The notes below the pieces were generated by a model that saw only the letters and a program-made list of their open reading frames with translations, was not told the DNA's origin and did not search any database. A stretch of DNA of 44,371 bases, taken from positions 1 to 44,371 of the forward strand of contig DAHUXE010000141.1 in NCBI GenBank assembly GCA_027307325.1. Reading direction: 5' to 3'. Below are positions 16,620 to 25,688 of the stretch, piece by piece. A program made the translations under genes and the position numbers. The stretch's first letter is position 1, and each line of letters starts with the position of its first letter. Source of the stretch: Gammaproteobacteria bacterium (GTDB taxonomy: Bacteria > Pseudomonadota > Gammaproteobacteria > Steroidobacterales > Steroidobacteraceae).

Positions 16620-16880
16620 ATGAAGAAGCTGAAGAACGAATCGGGGCTCTTCAAGGCGGCACTGCAGGCGGCGATGAAGTACGCCGAGGAGCGCGGGGCG
16701 GTCGAGTTCGAGCCCGGCGACTCTGCCAGCGACAAGCTGCTGTTCGTTTACCGGCTGCTGGTGCACGACAAGCGGCTGCAGCCCCTGCCTGAAGATCAGG
16801 TGAGCGAGGCCGCCCTGCGGCACAAGCTCGCGGTGTGGTACGCACGGCAGCTCCCCGCCGATCACCCGCTGCTCAGCTAG
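16620..16880 (+). CDS. Small conserved protein (DUF5062-like)
   Basis: An 86-residue basic-acidic protein, MKKLKNESGLFKAALQ..., with the central segment SDKLLFVYRLLVHDKRLQPLP and the end KLAVWYARQLPADHPLL. From memory this matches DUF5062, a family of small gammaproteobacterial proteins of unknown function; I cannot search to confirm. It has no signal peptide or membrane segment. It lies 18 bp after the GIY-YIG-like gene, in the same direction, and is convergent with the ferredoxin reductase. Confidence 0.75.
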   Translation: MKKLKNESGLFKAALQAAMKYAEERGAVEFEPGDSASDKLLFVYRLLVHDKRLQPLPEDQVSEAALRHKLAVWYARQLPADHPLLS

Positions 16881-16931
16881 TTGATTGGCGACGAGCGTCG
16901 TTTTGCCCGCGACGCAAGCCGGACACGAATC

Positions 16932-17711
16932 CTATCTCGTGACGAAGGCGCGCTCGATGACGTAATCGCCGGGCTCGCCGCTGCGCGGCGAAATGTGGAA
17001 GCCGCGCGCATCGAGGAGCTTCGAGGTATCGCGGAGCATCGCCGCGCTGCCGCAGACCATGACGCGATCGCTCAGCGCGTCGAGCGGTGGCAGATCGAGG
17101 TCGCGCGTCAACCGGCCCGACTCGATGAGAGCGGTGAGGCGGCCGCGGTGCACGTAGGGCTCGCGCGTGACGGTCGGGTAGTAGTGCAGCTGCGCGCGCA
17201 CCAGCGGCCCGAGCAGCTCGTGGTGCCTGAGCGCCTCGATGCGGGTACGCACCACGCCGGTTTCGCGTGCCCACCGGACTCCGTGGACCAGCACCACCAC
17301 CTTGAAGCGCTCGTAGACCTCCGGGTCGCTGATGAGGCTGAGGAAGGGCGCGGCGCCGGTACCGGTGCTGAACAGGTAGAGCCGCTCGCCGGGCTTCAGG
17401 TCGTGCAGTACCAGCGTGCCGGTGGGCTTGCGGCTCACCAGAACGATGTCGCCGGGGCGCACGTGCTGCAGCTTCGAGGTGAGCGGACCGTCGGGCACCT
17501 TGATGCTGAGAAAGTCGAGATGTTCCTCGTAGTTGGCGCTGGCGATGCTGTAGGCGCGCAGCAGCGGCCGCCCCGCGACGGGCAGCCCGACCATGACGAA
17601 CTGGCCGTTCTCGAACCGCAGGCCACGGTCGCGCGTGGTGCTGAAGGAGAACTGCGTATCGGTCCAGTGATGCACGGCGAGCACCCGCTCGCTGCCGACG
17701 GCCGTTGCCAA
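16932..17711 (-). CDS. fpr: Ferredoxin/flavodoxin-NADP+ reductase
   Basis: A 259-residue bacterial-type ferredoxin-NADP+ reductase. The FAD-binding RAYSIASA (about 53-60), KPTGTLVL loop, NADP-binding STGTGAAPFLSL, and VMVCGSAAML are in order, and the C-terminus ends GDYVIERAFVTR as in short bacterial FPRs. It moves electrons between NADPH and ferredoxin or flavodoxin and is often linked to oxidative stress or iron-sulfur repair. Start is TTG, with AAGGAG 7 nt before it. It stands alone, convergent with the small gene at 16620. Confidence 0.93.
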   Translation of the reverse strand: MATAVGSERVLAVHHWTDTQFSFSTTRDRGLRFENGQFVMVGLPVAGRPLLRAYSIASANYEEHLDFLSIKVPDGPLTSKLQHVRPGDIVLVSRKPTGTLVLHDLKPGERLYLFSTGTGAAPFLSLISDPEVYERFKVVVLVHGVRWARETGVVRTRIEALRHHELLGPLVRAQLHYYPTVTREPYVHRGRLTALIESGRLTRDLDLPPLDALSDRVMVCGSAAMLRDTSKLLDARGFHISPRSGEPGDYVIERAFVTR

Positions 17712-17808
17712 GGATCTGCTCCTTCCGCTGTTGGTATCCGGAGCGGATGTTAGCTTGCCGTGGCGGGCGCGCTCTGCGTATTTGTACTCATGGGCTCAGA
17801 AGCGCGGG

Positions 17809-18699
17809 TTATGAAGAGCCCGCCTGTGTCAGCGCCCAGGCACACAACCACACACATGCGAGGCCGAGCGCGAAGTACAGCCACGCCATGCGCTTCTCGC
17901 GCCTCTCCATGCGCTCGGGACCGAGCGGCGAGATGAGGAACGGCCGCCCGTCGGCGGGCTCGGAGACGACGCTGACGCGCTCGATAGCGGACTCGAGCTT
18001 CTGCGCCTCGCACTCCTGCGCGGCTGCCCGGCGCGCGTTGTCCCATTCCGCAGCGTTCAGCTGGCCGTCATGGTCGGCGTCGAAGCGCGCGAGCAGCCGC
18101 TGCTGATCCTGCTTCCATTCGTGGAGCCTGGCCGCGGTGGCGGCGGCGAGGTCGCCGGTCTCGGAGTGCGAGCGCAGCTCGCCGGCGACGCACAGCTGCA
18201 CGCCGACCTCGAGGAGCTGCTCGGTATAGCGATAGGGGCCCATGAGGAGCGCGGTATTGACGGCGGGGGGACCGCCCAGGGGCCGCGAGGTGTTGCCGTA
18301 CCAGGTGTTGATCCGCGAAGGAGTGACCTCCGCCTTTACCGGGCCGACCAGGCACTGGGCATCGTCGTCGGCGAGGACGAACAGCTCGACGCTGGTCGCG
18401 CTCTCGATGGTGCGCCACTCCACCCGGCCCCGGGAGTCGCGGTGCTGTTCGGCGATCCTGAAGTCCCACCACACACAGGCGCGGCCGCTCAGCGGCGCGG
18501 CGCTCGGCGCCGCTCCGGCGGGCCGGGCGTGTCCCTGGACTTTCACGTAGCCCTGGGCGGCGGAGCGGATGTGGACCAGCGGCGTGTCGGCGAGCAGCCG
18601 GTCGCGGCGCAGCCGGCGGAAGAACCCGTAGAGGCACAGCAGCGCGCCCGCGCCGGCGGCGGCGGCGATCAGCGCCGGATTGTGCACGTGGCCGACCAT
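17809..18699 (-). CDS. GIDE-domain membrane protein with an EF-hand
   Basis: A 296-residue protein with an N-terminal membrane helix (about 8-27) and a C-terminal one (about 272-292). Between them is a GIDE-type domain like that of the E3 ligase MULAN and its bacterial relatives: PLVHIRSAAQGYVKVQG, CVWWDFRI, and ATSVELFVLADDDAQCLVGP. There is no RING finger. Residues 207-218 form a canonical EF-hand loop, DADHDGQLNAAE, with ligands at positions 1, 3, 5, 7, 9 and 12, so calcium binding is likely. A lemA gene lies 49 bp upstream in the same direction; LemA and GIDE genes are often neighbours. Function is unknown. Confidence 0.85.
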   Translation of the reverse strand: MVGHVHNPALIAAAAGAGALLCLYGFFRRLRRDRLLADTPLVHIRSAAQGYVKVQGHARPAGAAPSAAPLSGRACVWWDFRIAEQHRDSRGRVEWRTIESATSVELFVLADDDAQCLVGPVKAEVTPSRINTWYGNTSRPLGGPPAVNTALLMGPYRYTEQLLEVGVQLCVAGELRSHSETGDLAAATAARLHEWKQDQQRLLARFDADHDGQLNAAEWDNARRAAAQECEAQKLESAIERVSVVSEPADGRPFLISPLGPERMERREKRMAWLYFALGLACVWLCAWALTQAGSS

Positions 18700-18748
18700 T
18701 GCGGGTGCGCTAACGCTCGCGCTGCGAGTCGCGAACGCGCCGCCCGGC

Positions 18749-19321
18749 TCAGCGTGAGAACGCCGCCTTCAGGTCGACGTCCGACTTCTCGTCCGTCTGG
18801 AAGTGCAGCAGCTGGGCCTCGGGAAAGCTGCCGAGCCCGGCGATCAGCACACCGGGGAACGAAGAGATGCGTACGTTGTTGGTGTTGACCGCGTCGTTGT
18901 ACACCTCGCGCCGGTCGGCGATCGCGGTCTCGAGCCCGCTGATGCGGTCCTGCAGGTGACGGAACGCTTCGTTCGCCTTGAGGTCGGGGTAGTTCTCGGC
19001 GACCGCGTACAGTCCCGACAGGCCGGTGCGCAGCTCGCGCTCGGCGCTCCCCAGGGAGGCGACGTTGCCGGAGCTGCGCGCCGCATCGACGCCGGCGCGG
19101 GCGTGCATGACGCGCTCGAGCGTGCCCGGCTCGTACTGCATGTACTGCTTGCAGACTTCGACGAGCTTCGGCAGCTCATCGTGGCGCTGGACCAGCAGCA
19201 CGTCGATGTTGGACCAGGCGAGCTTCACCGCGGCGCGCACCTGCACCAGGCCGTTGTAGGCGCCGATGAAATACCCGACCACCGCGACGAGCACGAACAG
19301 CACGACCAGTAACCCGAGCAT
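18749..19321 (-). CDS. lemA: LemA-family membrane protein
   Basis: A 190-residue protein with one N-terminal membrane helix (2-20), then a four-helix cytoplasmic domain with the family block YNGLVQVRAAVKLAWSNIDVLL and the Asn-rich NNVRISSFP. LemA proteins are widespread and of uncertain function, possibly membrane organisation or stress. AGGGAG precedes the ATG. It is first in a two-gene unit with the GIDE-domain gene. A CRP-like site lies about 105 bp before its start. Confidence 0.93.
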   Translation of the reverse strand: MLGLLVVLFVLVAVVGYFIGAYNGLVQVRAAVKLAWSNIDVLLVQRHDELPKLVEVCKQYMQYEPGTLERVMHARAGVDAARSSGNVASLGSAERELRTGLSGLYAVAENYPDLKANEAFRHLQDRISGLETAIADRREVYNDAVNTNNVRISSFPGVLIAGLGSFPEAQLLHFQTDEKSDVDLKAAFSR

Positions 19322-19425
19322 CGGACGACTCCCTGAAAGAGGCGGGCATTGCCGGCAGACAGTCGGGGCGCAGCATACCCGTTACAAGCTTGCGCCAGTG
19401 TGAAGGGTTCGGCACCCGGCGGGGA

Positions 19426-19441
19426 CGTGATCCGCGTCACA
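19426..19441. promoter_or_regulatory. CRP/Clp-like site upstream of lemA
   Basis: CGTGA-TCCGCG-TCACA matches nine of ten key bases of the CRP consensus TGTGA-N6-TCACA (read on the minus strand as TGTGA-N6-TCACG). It lies in the 173-bp gap between the lemA start and the end of the gntR gene. Single chance matches in GC-rich DNA are possible. Confidence 0.35.
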
Positions 19442-19494
19442 CAAGCCCGGGGCGGTACGCGGCGCTGCGGGTAGCCGCGCGGCGGCGGCCGCCG

Positions 19495-20229
19495 TCAGCC
19501 CGTGGTGACGCGCACCCCGAGATCGATCCCCGCCAGCTCGTAGCCCTTGCTGAAATCGCGGATGTGCCGCGTCATCCACTGGTGCGCGACCCCCGGCTCG
19601 CGCCGCTCGAGCGCCTCCACCAGGCGCCGCTGGGCGGTCGCGATGCGGGTCCGCGCCTGCGGCACCTTGTCGATCATGACGCCGAGGGAGGGCTCGAGCA
19701 GCTGCAGCAGCGGCTCCTGCGCGAGTCCCAGCACCGGGTTATGGGTGGCCCGGCCGATGCAACGAAAGAACCCGGCACAGGAGTGCACCGCCTGCGCGGT
19801 GCTCGCGCGCCGTGCGCTGAAGGCATCCGCCGCCGCCGTGATGCACTCGAGGTCCGCGGCGGTACGCGTGCGCGCCGCAACCTGCGCCAGCGGCGGCTCG
19901 AGGATGGTGAGCGCCTCCCACACGTCGCGCACCGTGACGTCGTGCAGCAGCAGGGCGTGGCTCACGCCGGCGGCGACCGCCTGGTGGTGCGGGCGACTCA
20001 CCGACATGAGCTTCGAGCCCGGTCGGCGCTGCACCAGTCCGCGGCTCTCGAGCTCGCGCAGTGCCTCGCGCACCGTCGAGCGGTTCACCCCGAACTGCCG
20101 GGCGAGCTCGGTCTCCGACGGCAGCCGCTCGCCCTCGCGCAACGCGCGCGACAGGATACGGTCGCCGATGGTCACCGCCACCTTACGGTAGGCGGGCTCG
20201 ATGAGGAGCGGCGTGAATTCGACGCTCAC
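19495..20229 (-). CDS. GntR-family regulator (FadR/FCD subfamily) of the leucine-degradation divergon
   Basis: A 244-residue regulator. The winged helix-turn-helix lies at about 15-80 ([29 protein letters not shown] split by turns), followed by an FCD effector domain from about 100 to the end. Its GTG start overlaps the stop of the isovaleryl-CoA dehydrogenase gene (GTGA), so the two are translated together and the regulator probably controls its own operon. The dyad TTGTCGGACAA in the divergent promoter region (21434-21444) fits the FadR-subfamily operator pattern TNGTNNNACNA. The ligand may be an acyl-CoA of leucine breakdown; that is inference. Confidence 0.9.
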   Translation of the reverse strand: MSVEFTPLLIEPAYRKVAVTIGDRILSRALREGERLPSETELARQFGVNRSTVREALRELESRGLVQRRPGSKLMSVSRPHHQAVAAGVSHALLLHDVTVRDVWEALTILEPPLAQVAARTRTAADLECITAAADAFSARRASTAQAVHSCAGFFRCIGRATHNPVLGLAQEPLLQLLEPSLGVMIDKVPQARTRIATAQRRLVEALERREPGVAHQWMTRHIRDFSKGYELAGIDLGVRVTTG

Positions 20230-21398
20230 GCGGCCGCCTCGAACAGCTCGCGGCCGATGAGCATGCGGCGGATCTCCTGGGTGCCGGCGCCGATCTCGTA
20301 GAGCTTGGCGTCACGCAGCAGCCTCCCGGCCGGGTAGTCGTTGATGTAGCCGTTGCCGCCCAGTGCCTGGATGGCATCGAGGCCGGCCTGGGTGGCGTGC
20401 CCGGCCGCGAACAGGATGCAGCTCGCGGCGTCGCGCCGCCGCACGGTGCGGGCATCGCAGGCGCGCGCCACCGAGTAGACATAGGCGCGCGCGGCGTTGA
20501 GCGCGGCGTACATATCGGCGACCTTGCCCTGCATCAGCTCGAAGGTGCCTACGGGAACACCGAACTGCCTGCGCTCGCGGATGTAGGGCAGCACTACGTC
20601 GAGCGCGGCGGCATGCAGGCCGAGCGAGCCGCCGGCGAGCACGACGCGCTCGTAGTCGAGGCCGCTCATCAGGACGCGCACGCCGCCGTTCTCGGCGCCG
20701 ACCATGTTGGCCGCGGGAATGCGGCAGCCGTCGAACACCAGCTCCGAGGTGCTCGAGCCGCGCATGCCCAGCTTGTCGAGCTTCGGCGCGCTCTCGAAGC
20801 CCGGGGTACCGCGCTCGACGACGAAAGCCGTGATGCCGCGCGAGCCAGCCGCCGGGTCGGTCTTGGCGTACACCATGACGACGTCGGCATCCGGGCCGTT
20901 GGTGATCCACATCTTGCGGCCGTTCAGCAGGTAGCAGTCGCCGCGCCGCTCGGCTTTGAGCTGCATCGACACGACGTCCGAGCCGGAGCCGGGCTCCGAC
21001 ATGGCGAGCGCGCCGACGTGCTCGCCGGAGAGCAGCTTCGGCAGGTAGCGCGCGCACTGCTCTTCGCTGGCATTGAGGCGCAGCTGGTTCACGCACAGGT
21101 TCGAGTGCGCGCCATAGGAGAGGCCGACCGCCCCCGAGGCACGCGAGATCTCCTCCATGACGACGACGTGGGCGAGATAGCCGAGGCCGGCGCCGCCGAG
21201 GCGTTCGGGTACGGTGATGCCGAGCAGGCCCTGGGCCCCCAAGTCCGGCCACAGGTCGCGCGGAAAGGCGTTGCTGCGGTCGATGTCGGCGGCGCGCGGG
21301 GCGATCCTCGCCGTGGCGAAGCGCCGCACCTCGCGGCGGATCTCATCGAGCTCGGGACCTAAGCCGAAGTCGCTGTCGGTGCAGTCGAGCGGGTTCAT
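20226..21398 (-). CDS. liuA: Isovaleryl-CoA dehydrogenase
   Basis: A 390-residue acyl-CoA dehydrogenase. General family motifs are present: [13 protein letters not shown] (FAD/substrate), KMWITNG, and the C-terminal [21 protein letters not shown] split region with [20 protein letters not shown]. What marks it as isovaleryl-CoA dehydrogenase is [15 protein letters not shown], which places the catalytic Glu on helix G rather than near the C-terminus as in most acyl-CoA dehydrogenases. It makes 3-methylcrotonyl-CoA, the substrate of the carboxylase encoded on the facing side. ATG 21398 is used; an upstream ATG at 21452 would run through the operator. Confidence 0.93.
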   Translation of the reverse strand: MNPLDCTDSDFGLGPELDEIRREVRRFATARIAPRAADIDRSNAFPRDLWPDLGAQGLLGITVPERLGGAGLGYLAHVVVMEEISRASGAVGLSYGAHSNLCVNQLRLNASEEQCARYLPKLLSGEHVGALAMSEPGSGSDVVSMQLKAERRGDCYLLNGRKMWITNGPDADVVMVYAKTDPAAGSRGITAFVVERGTPGFESAPKLDKLGMRGSSTSELVFDGCRIPAANMVGAENGGVRVLMSGLDYERVVLAGGSLGLHAAALDVVLPYIRERRQFGVPVGTFELMQGKVADMYAALNAARAYVYSVARACDARTVRRRDAASCILFAAGHATQAGLDAIQALGGNGYINDYPAGRLLRDAKLYEIGAGTQEIRRMLIGRELFEAAA

Positions 21399-21429
21399 GT
21401 GGGCTTGCCTTCCCCGTGGACCAGATCGT

Positions 21430-21456
21430 ATGATTGTCGGACAAACCGGCAATCAT
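21430..21456. promoter_or_regulatory. FadR-type operator in the liuA / mcc divergent promoter
   Basis: TTGTCGGACAA (21434-21444) is a perfect 11-bp palindrome that fits the FadR-subfamily consensus TNGTNNNACNA at every fixed position. It is embedded in a wider dyad, ATGATTG (21430-21436) and CAATCAT (21450-21456). The site lies in the 70-bp gap between the two divergent operons, one of which encodes a FadR-type regulator. Confidence 0.7.
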
Positions 21457-21468
21457 GGCAAGTGCCCC

Positions 21469-23073
21469 ATGCCCCGCATCACCACCCGTGCAGACCGCGA
21501 GTCCCAGGAATACCGTGACAACGCGCGCGCCATGCGCGCGCTCAGCGAGGACCTGCGGCGCGAGGTCGCGCGGGCGGCGCGCGGCGGCTCCAGGGCGGCG
21601 GTGGACAAGCACCGCGCGGCGGGCAAGCTCTCCGCCCGCGAGCGGGTGCGCGTGCTGCTCGACACCGGGAGCCCGTTCCTCGAGCTGTCGCAGCTCGCCG
21701 CGCACGGCATGTACGGCGGCGACATTGCCTGTGCCGGCATCGTCACCGGCATCGGCAGGGTAGGGGGGCGCGAATGCGTGATCGTCGCCAACGATCCGAC
21801 CGTCAAGGGCGGCACCTACTATCCGATCACGGTGAAGAAGCACCTGCGCGCCCAGGAGATCGCGCGCGACAACCGCCTGCCTTGCGTCTATCTGGTAGAG
21901 AGCGGCGGGGCGTTCCTCCCGGCGCAGGACGAAGTGTTCCCCGACCGCGAGCACTTCGGCCGCATCTTCTACAACCAGGCGACGCTCTCAGGAGCCGGCA
22001 TCGCGCAGATCTCCGTGGTGCACGGCTCGTGCACCGCCGGCGGCGCCTATGTGCCGGCGATGTCGGGCGAGAACGTCATCGTGCGCAACCAGGGGCGGGT
22101 GTTTCTCGGCGGTCCGCCGCTCGTGAAGGCCGCGACCGGCGAGGACATCGACGCAGAGACGCTCGGGGGAGCCGACGTGCATTGCCGCGAGTCCGGCGTG
22201 TGCGATCACTACGCCGAGAACGACACGCACGCTCTGGCCATCGCGCGGCGTATCGTCGCGCGCCTGAGGCCCGCGGCCGCTACGGCGCCGCCGCTTGCGC
22301 CCCGCGAGCCGCAGTACGATCCGGCGGAGCTCTACGGGGTGGTTCCAACGAGCCTGCGCAAGCCCTACGACGTGCGCGAGGTGATCGCGCGGCTGGTGGA
22401 CGATTCCGAGCTCGACGAGTTCAAGGAGCTCTACGGCACCACCCTGGTGTGCGGCTTTGCGCACCTCGGCGGCTACCCGGTCGGTGTCCTCGCCAACAAT
22501 GGCGTGCTGTTCTCCGCGAGCGCGCTCAAGGGGACGCATTTCATCGAGCTGTGCACGCGCGAATCCGTCCCGCTGCTCTTCCTGCAGAACATCACCGGCT
22601 TCATGGTGGGCGCCCGTGCCGAAGCCGGCGGCATCGCCAAGGACGGCGCCAAGCTCGTCACGGCGGTCGCCTGCGCCCCGGTGCCGAAGCTCACGGTGAT
22701 CGTCGGCGGCAGCTATGGCGCCGGCAACTACGCCATGTGCGGCCGTGCCTACGAGCCGCGCCTGCTCTTCCAGTGGCCCAACGCGCGCATCTCCGTCATG
22801 GGCGGGGAGCAGGCGGCGAGCGTGCTTGCAACCGTGAAGCGCGCGGCGGTGGAGCGCGCCGGCGAGCAGTGGCCCGCGGCGGAGGAGGAGGCGTTCAAGA
22901 CGCCGATCCGCGAGCAGTACGAGCGGCAGGGGCATCCGTACTACTCCTCGGCGCGGCTGTGGGACGATGGTGTGATCGACCCCGTCGACACGCGCCGCGT
23001 GCTGGCGCTGTCGCTCGCGGCCGTGCGGCACGCGCCGCTCGAGCCGGCGCGCTTCGGCGTGTACCGGATGTGA
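21469..23073 (+). CDS. liuB: 3-Methylcrotonyl-CoA carboxylase, carboxyltransferase (beta) subunit
   Basis: A 534-residue carboxyltransferase. The N-terminal half holds [18 protein letters not shown] and [16 protein letters not shown]; the C-terminal half holds [28 protein letters not shown] and [17 protein letters not shown], the two crotonase-like domains of this family. Together with the biotin-carrying alpha subunit 7 bp downstream it carboxylates 3-methylcrotonyl-CoA in leucine breakdown. Neighbouring isovaleryl-CoA dehydrogenase makes its substrate, which favours this over propionyl- or geranyl-CoA carboxylase. ATG 21469 lies just outside the operator; another in-frame ATG at 21430 would overlap it. 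Confidence 0.93.
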   Translation: MPRITTRADRESQEYRDNARAMRALSEDLRREVARAARGGSRAAVDKHRAAGKLSARERVRVLLDTGSPFLELSQLAAHGMYGGDIACAGIVTGIGRVGGRECVIVANDPTVKGGTYYPITVKKHLRAQEIARDNRLPCVYLVESGGAFLPAQDEVFPDREHFGRIFYNQATLSGAGIAQISVVHGSCTAGGAYVPAMSGENVIVRNQGRVFLGGPPLVKAATGEDIDAETLGGADVHCRESGVCDHYAENDTHALAIARRIVARLRPAAATAPPLAPREPQYDPAELYGVVPTSLRKPYDVREVIARLVDDSELDEFKELYGTTLVCGFAHLGGYPVGVLANNGVLFSASALKGTHFIELCTRESVPLLFLQNITGFMVGARAEAGGIAKDGAKLVTAVACAPVPKLTVIVGGSYGAGNYAMCGRAYEPRLLFQWPNARISVMGGEQAASVLATVKRAAVERAGEQWPAAEEEAFKTPIREQYERQGHPYYSSARLWDDGVIDPVDTRRVLALSLAAVRHAPLEPARFGVYRM

Positions 23074-23080
23074 CGCGCCA

Positions 23081-25063
23081 GTGAAGACGCTCCTGGTCGC
23101 CAACCGCGGAGAGATCGCGTGCCGCATCTTCCGCACGGCGCGCCGCCTGGGTTGGCGCACGCTCGCGGTATTCTCGGACGCGGACGCACGCGCGCGCCAC
23201 ACCTGCGAGGCGGACGAGGCGCTGTGGATCGGACCCGCGGCCGCGCGCGACAGTTACCTCGACATCGGCCGCATCATTGCCGCGGCGCGCGCCGGCGGTG
23301 CCGACGCCATACACCCGGGCTACGGCTTTCTCTCCGAGAATGCGCAGTTCGCCGCGGCGTGCAGCGATGCAGGAATCACCTTCGTCGGGCCGCCGGCGAC
23401 GGCGATCGCCGCGATGGGCTCGAAGATAGTCGCCAAGAACCGCATGCGGCAGGCGGGCGTGCCGGTATTGCCGGGCTATGCGGGCCCCGAGCAGGATTTG
23501 CAGCAGCTCGCCGCCGCGGCGCACACGGTCGGGCTGCCCCTCATCGTCAAGCCGGCCGCCGGCGGCGGCGGCAAGGGCATGCAGATCGTGCGCCAGGAGT
23601 CCGAGCTCACCGCGGGCCTCGCCGCGGCGCGGCGTCTCGCGGAGAGCGCCTTCGGCGACGGAGCGCTGCTGCTCGAGCGGTTCCTGCCGAGCCCACGCCA
23701 TCTCGAGGTGCAGGTCTTCGGGGACAGCCACGGCAACCTCGTGCACCTCGGCGATCGCGACTGCTCCGCGCAGCGGCGCCACCAGAAGGTCATCGAAGAG
23801 GCGCCGGCCCCCAACGTTCCCGACGCGGTGCGCGCGCGGCTGCGCGCCGCGGCGCTGGTGGTGGCGCGCGAGATCGGCTACGTGAGCGCGGGCACGGTCG
23901 AGTTCCTCTACGACGGGCGCGAGTTCTATTTTCTGGAGATGAACACGCGGCTGCAGGTGGAGCACACGGTGACCGAGGCGGTCACCGGCCTCGATCTCGT
24001 CGAGTGGCAGCTGCGGGTGGCGGACGGCGAGCGGCTGCCCCTGTCGCAGAACGAGGTGCGGCTCAGCGGGCACGCCATCGAGGCGCGCGTGTGCGCCGAG
24101 GATCCGGAGCGCAATTTTCTCCCGAGCGCCGGCTGCCTCGCGCTCATGCAATGGCCGCGGCTGGAGTCGGTACGGGTCGATGCCGGATTCGGCAGCGGCG
24201 ATACCGTGCCCGACTGCTACGACTCGCTACTCGGCAAGGTCATCGCCTGGGCTCCCGAGCGGACTCTCGCCGCCGAGCGGCTGGCGGCGGCACTCAACGA
24301 CACCTTCAGCGCCGGCGTGCGCACCAACGAGCGCTGGCTGGCGCGGGTGCTGCGCTCACGGCGCTTTCTCGAGGTACGGCATAACATCGCGCTGCTCGAC
24401 AAGGGGGCAGGGGAGTTTGCCGCGCCGTCCGCCCTGGCGCCCGAAACGCTGATTCTCGCCGCCCTCGCGTTCCACAGCGCCGGCGCCGCCGGCGACGCTG
24501 ATCCGTGGGCGGCGCGCGACGGCTTCACGCCCAATCTGCCCGCGGCGGTTTGCTACACGTTGTCCTGGAAGGGACACGCGCACACCGTGGAGCTCGGCTG
24601 CACGGCTGGGACTCCAACGTCCGCGACCGTCGACGGGCGCACCCTGCTGCAGGTTGCGGACCTTGCCTATGCCGCCGGAGCTCGCGATGCGGGCACGATT
24701 GCCGCGCGCCTCGTCGAGCGGCGCCGCCGCGCGCGTTGCCGCGTCGCGGGCGCACAAGTCACGCTCTGGGAGGAGGACGCGCACTACGATTTTCTGCTCG
24801 AGGATCCGCGCACCCGGGAGTTCACCGCCAGCGCGACCACCGGGGGGCTCACCACCCCGCTCCCCGGTGTCGTAGTGTCGGTGCCGGTCTCGGTCGGCCA
24901 GAAGGTGGCTCCGGGCGAGGTGCTCATGGTGATCGAGGCCATGAAGATGGAGCACACCATCACCGCGCCCTACGCCGGCACGGTACAGGCCATCCGCTTC
25001 GCACGCGGGGAACGAGTGCCCGAGGGGAGCCAGCTGCTGGAGCTAGCGCGCACGGACGAGTGA
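23081..25063 (+). CDS. liuD: 3-Methylcrotonyl-CoA carboxylase, biotin-containing (alpha) subunit
   Basis: A 660-residue protein with three parts in order: biotin carboxylase (1-450; KTLLVANRGEIACRIFRTAR, ATP loop KPAAGGGGKGM, and FLEMNTRLQVEHTVTE), a linker domain, and a C-terminal biotinyl domain in which EAMKMEHT gives the biotinylated Lys622. It starts at GTG, 7 bp after the beta subunit. The usual liu genes for methylglutaconyl-CoA hydratase and HMG-CoA lyase do not follow, so the last steps of leucine breakdown must be encoded elsewhere. Confidence 0.94.
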   Translation: MKTLLVANRGEIACRIFRTARRLGWRTLAVFSDADARARHTCEADEALWIGPAAARDSYLDIGRIIAAARAGGADAIHPGYGFLSENAQFAAACSDAGITFVGPPATAIAAMGSKIVAKNRMRQAGVPVLPGYAGPEQDLQQLAAAAHTVGLPLIVKPAAGGGGKGMQIVRQESELTAGLAAARRLAESAFGDGALLLERFLPSPRHLEVQVFGDSHGNLVHLGDRDCSAQRRHQKVIEEAPAPNVPDAVRARLRAAALVVAREIGYVSAGTVEFLYDGREFYFLEMNTRLQVEHTVTEAVTGLDLVEWQLRVADGERLPLSQNEVRLSGHAIEARVCAEDPERNFLPSAGCLALMQWPRLESVRVDAGFGSGDTVPDCYDSLLGKVIAWAPERTLAAERLAAALNDTFSAGVRTNERWLARVLRSRRFLEVRHNIALLDKGAGEFAAPSALAPETLILAALAFHSAGAAGDADPWAARDGFTPNLPAAVCYTLSWKGHAHTVELGCTAGTPTSATVDGRTLLQVADLAYAAGARDAGTIAARLVERRRRARCRVAGAQVTLWEEDAHYDFLLEDPRTREFTASATTGGLTTPLPGVVVSVPVSVGQKVAPGEVLMVIEAMKMEHTITAPYAGTVQAIRFARGERVPEGSQLLELARTDE

Positions 25064-25112
25064 ACGCTAAGATTCTGCAAGCAGGACCGCTGCAAGAGCC
25101 AGGGAGGAGAGC

Positions 25113-25664
25113 ATGGACAAGTCATTGGCGACGGGATTGGTGATCGGTGCGGCGGTGGCCGCCGGAGCCGGCGCGCTCGCGGGGCTGAAGCTCATGACCA
25201 AAGGCCCGGAATATGCGCAAGTCCTCGAGGTGACTCCGGTGACCAGGACCCTGCGCACCCCGCGGCAGGAATGCCACGCAGTGCGCGTCACGCGCCAGGC
25301 GCCGGTGAAGGATGAGCACCAGCTGACGGGCACGATTGCCGGCGCCCTCATCGGCGGCGTGCTTGGCCACCAGGTCGGCGGCGGCAGCGGGCGCGACCTC
25401 GCGACCGTCGCGGGGGCCGCGGGCGGCGGCTACGCCGGCAATCGCATCCAGAAGAATCTGCAGGATCGCAATACCGTCACGACCGCCGAGCAGAAATGCG
25501 ACCGGGTCTATGACAGCTCCGAGAAGATCATCGGCTACGCGGTGCGCTATCGTCTCGGCGGCCGCGAGGCGACCGTGCGGATGGACCACGACCCGGGGCC
25601 GCGAATTCCGCTGCGTGACGGGCGGCTCGACCTGGGCGCCGCGGAGCCCGGAAAACCGGGCTGA
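25113..25664 (+). CDS. Glycine-zipper 2TM-domain protein
   Basis: A 183-residue protein with an N-terminal membrane or signal segment (SLATGLVIGAAVAAGAGALAG) and a central glycine zipper, TIAGALIGGVLGHQVGGGSGRD...GAAGGGYAGNRIQ, of the type seen in Rick_17kDa_Anti/SlyB-like envelope proteins. Two Cys residues (QECHAV, EQKCDRVY) flank the zipper and could pair. There is no lipobox. AGGGAGGAG precedes the ATG. Function is unknown; it probably sits in the envelope. It is 49 bp after liuD but looks unrelated to leucine breakdown. Confidence 0.82.
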   Translation: MDKSLATGLVIGAAVAAGAGALAGLKLMTKGPEYAQVLEVTPVTRTLRTPRQECHAVRVTRQAPVKDEHQLTGTIAGALIGGVLGHQVGGGSGRDLATVAGAAGGGYAGNRIQKNLQDRNTVTTAEQKCDRVYDSSEKIIGYAVRYRLGGREATVRMDHDPGPRIPLRDGRLDLGAAEPGKPG

Positions 25665-25688
25665 AGCGCCCGGCGCGCTCTGCAGCAG

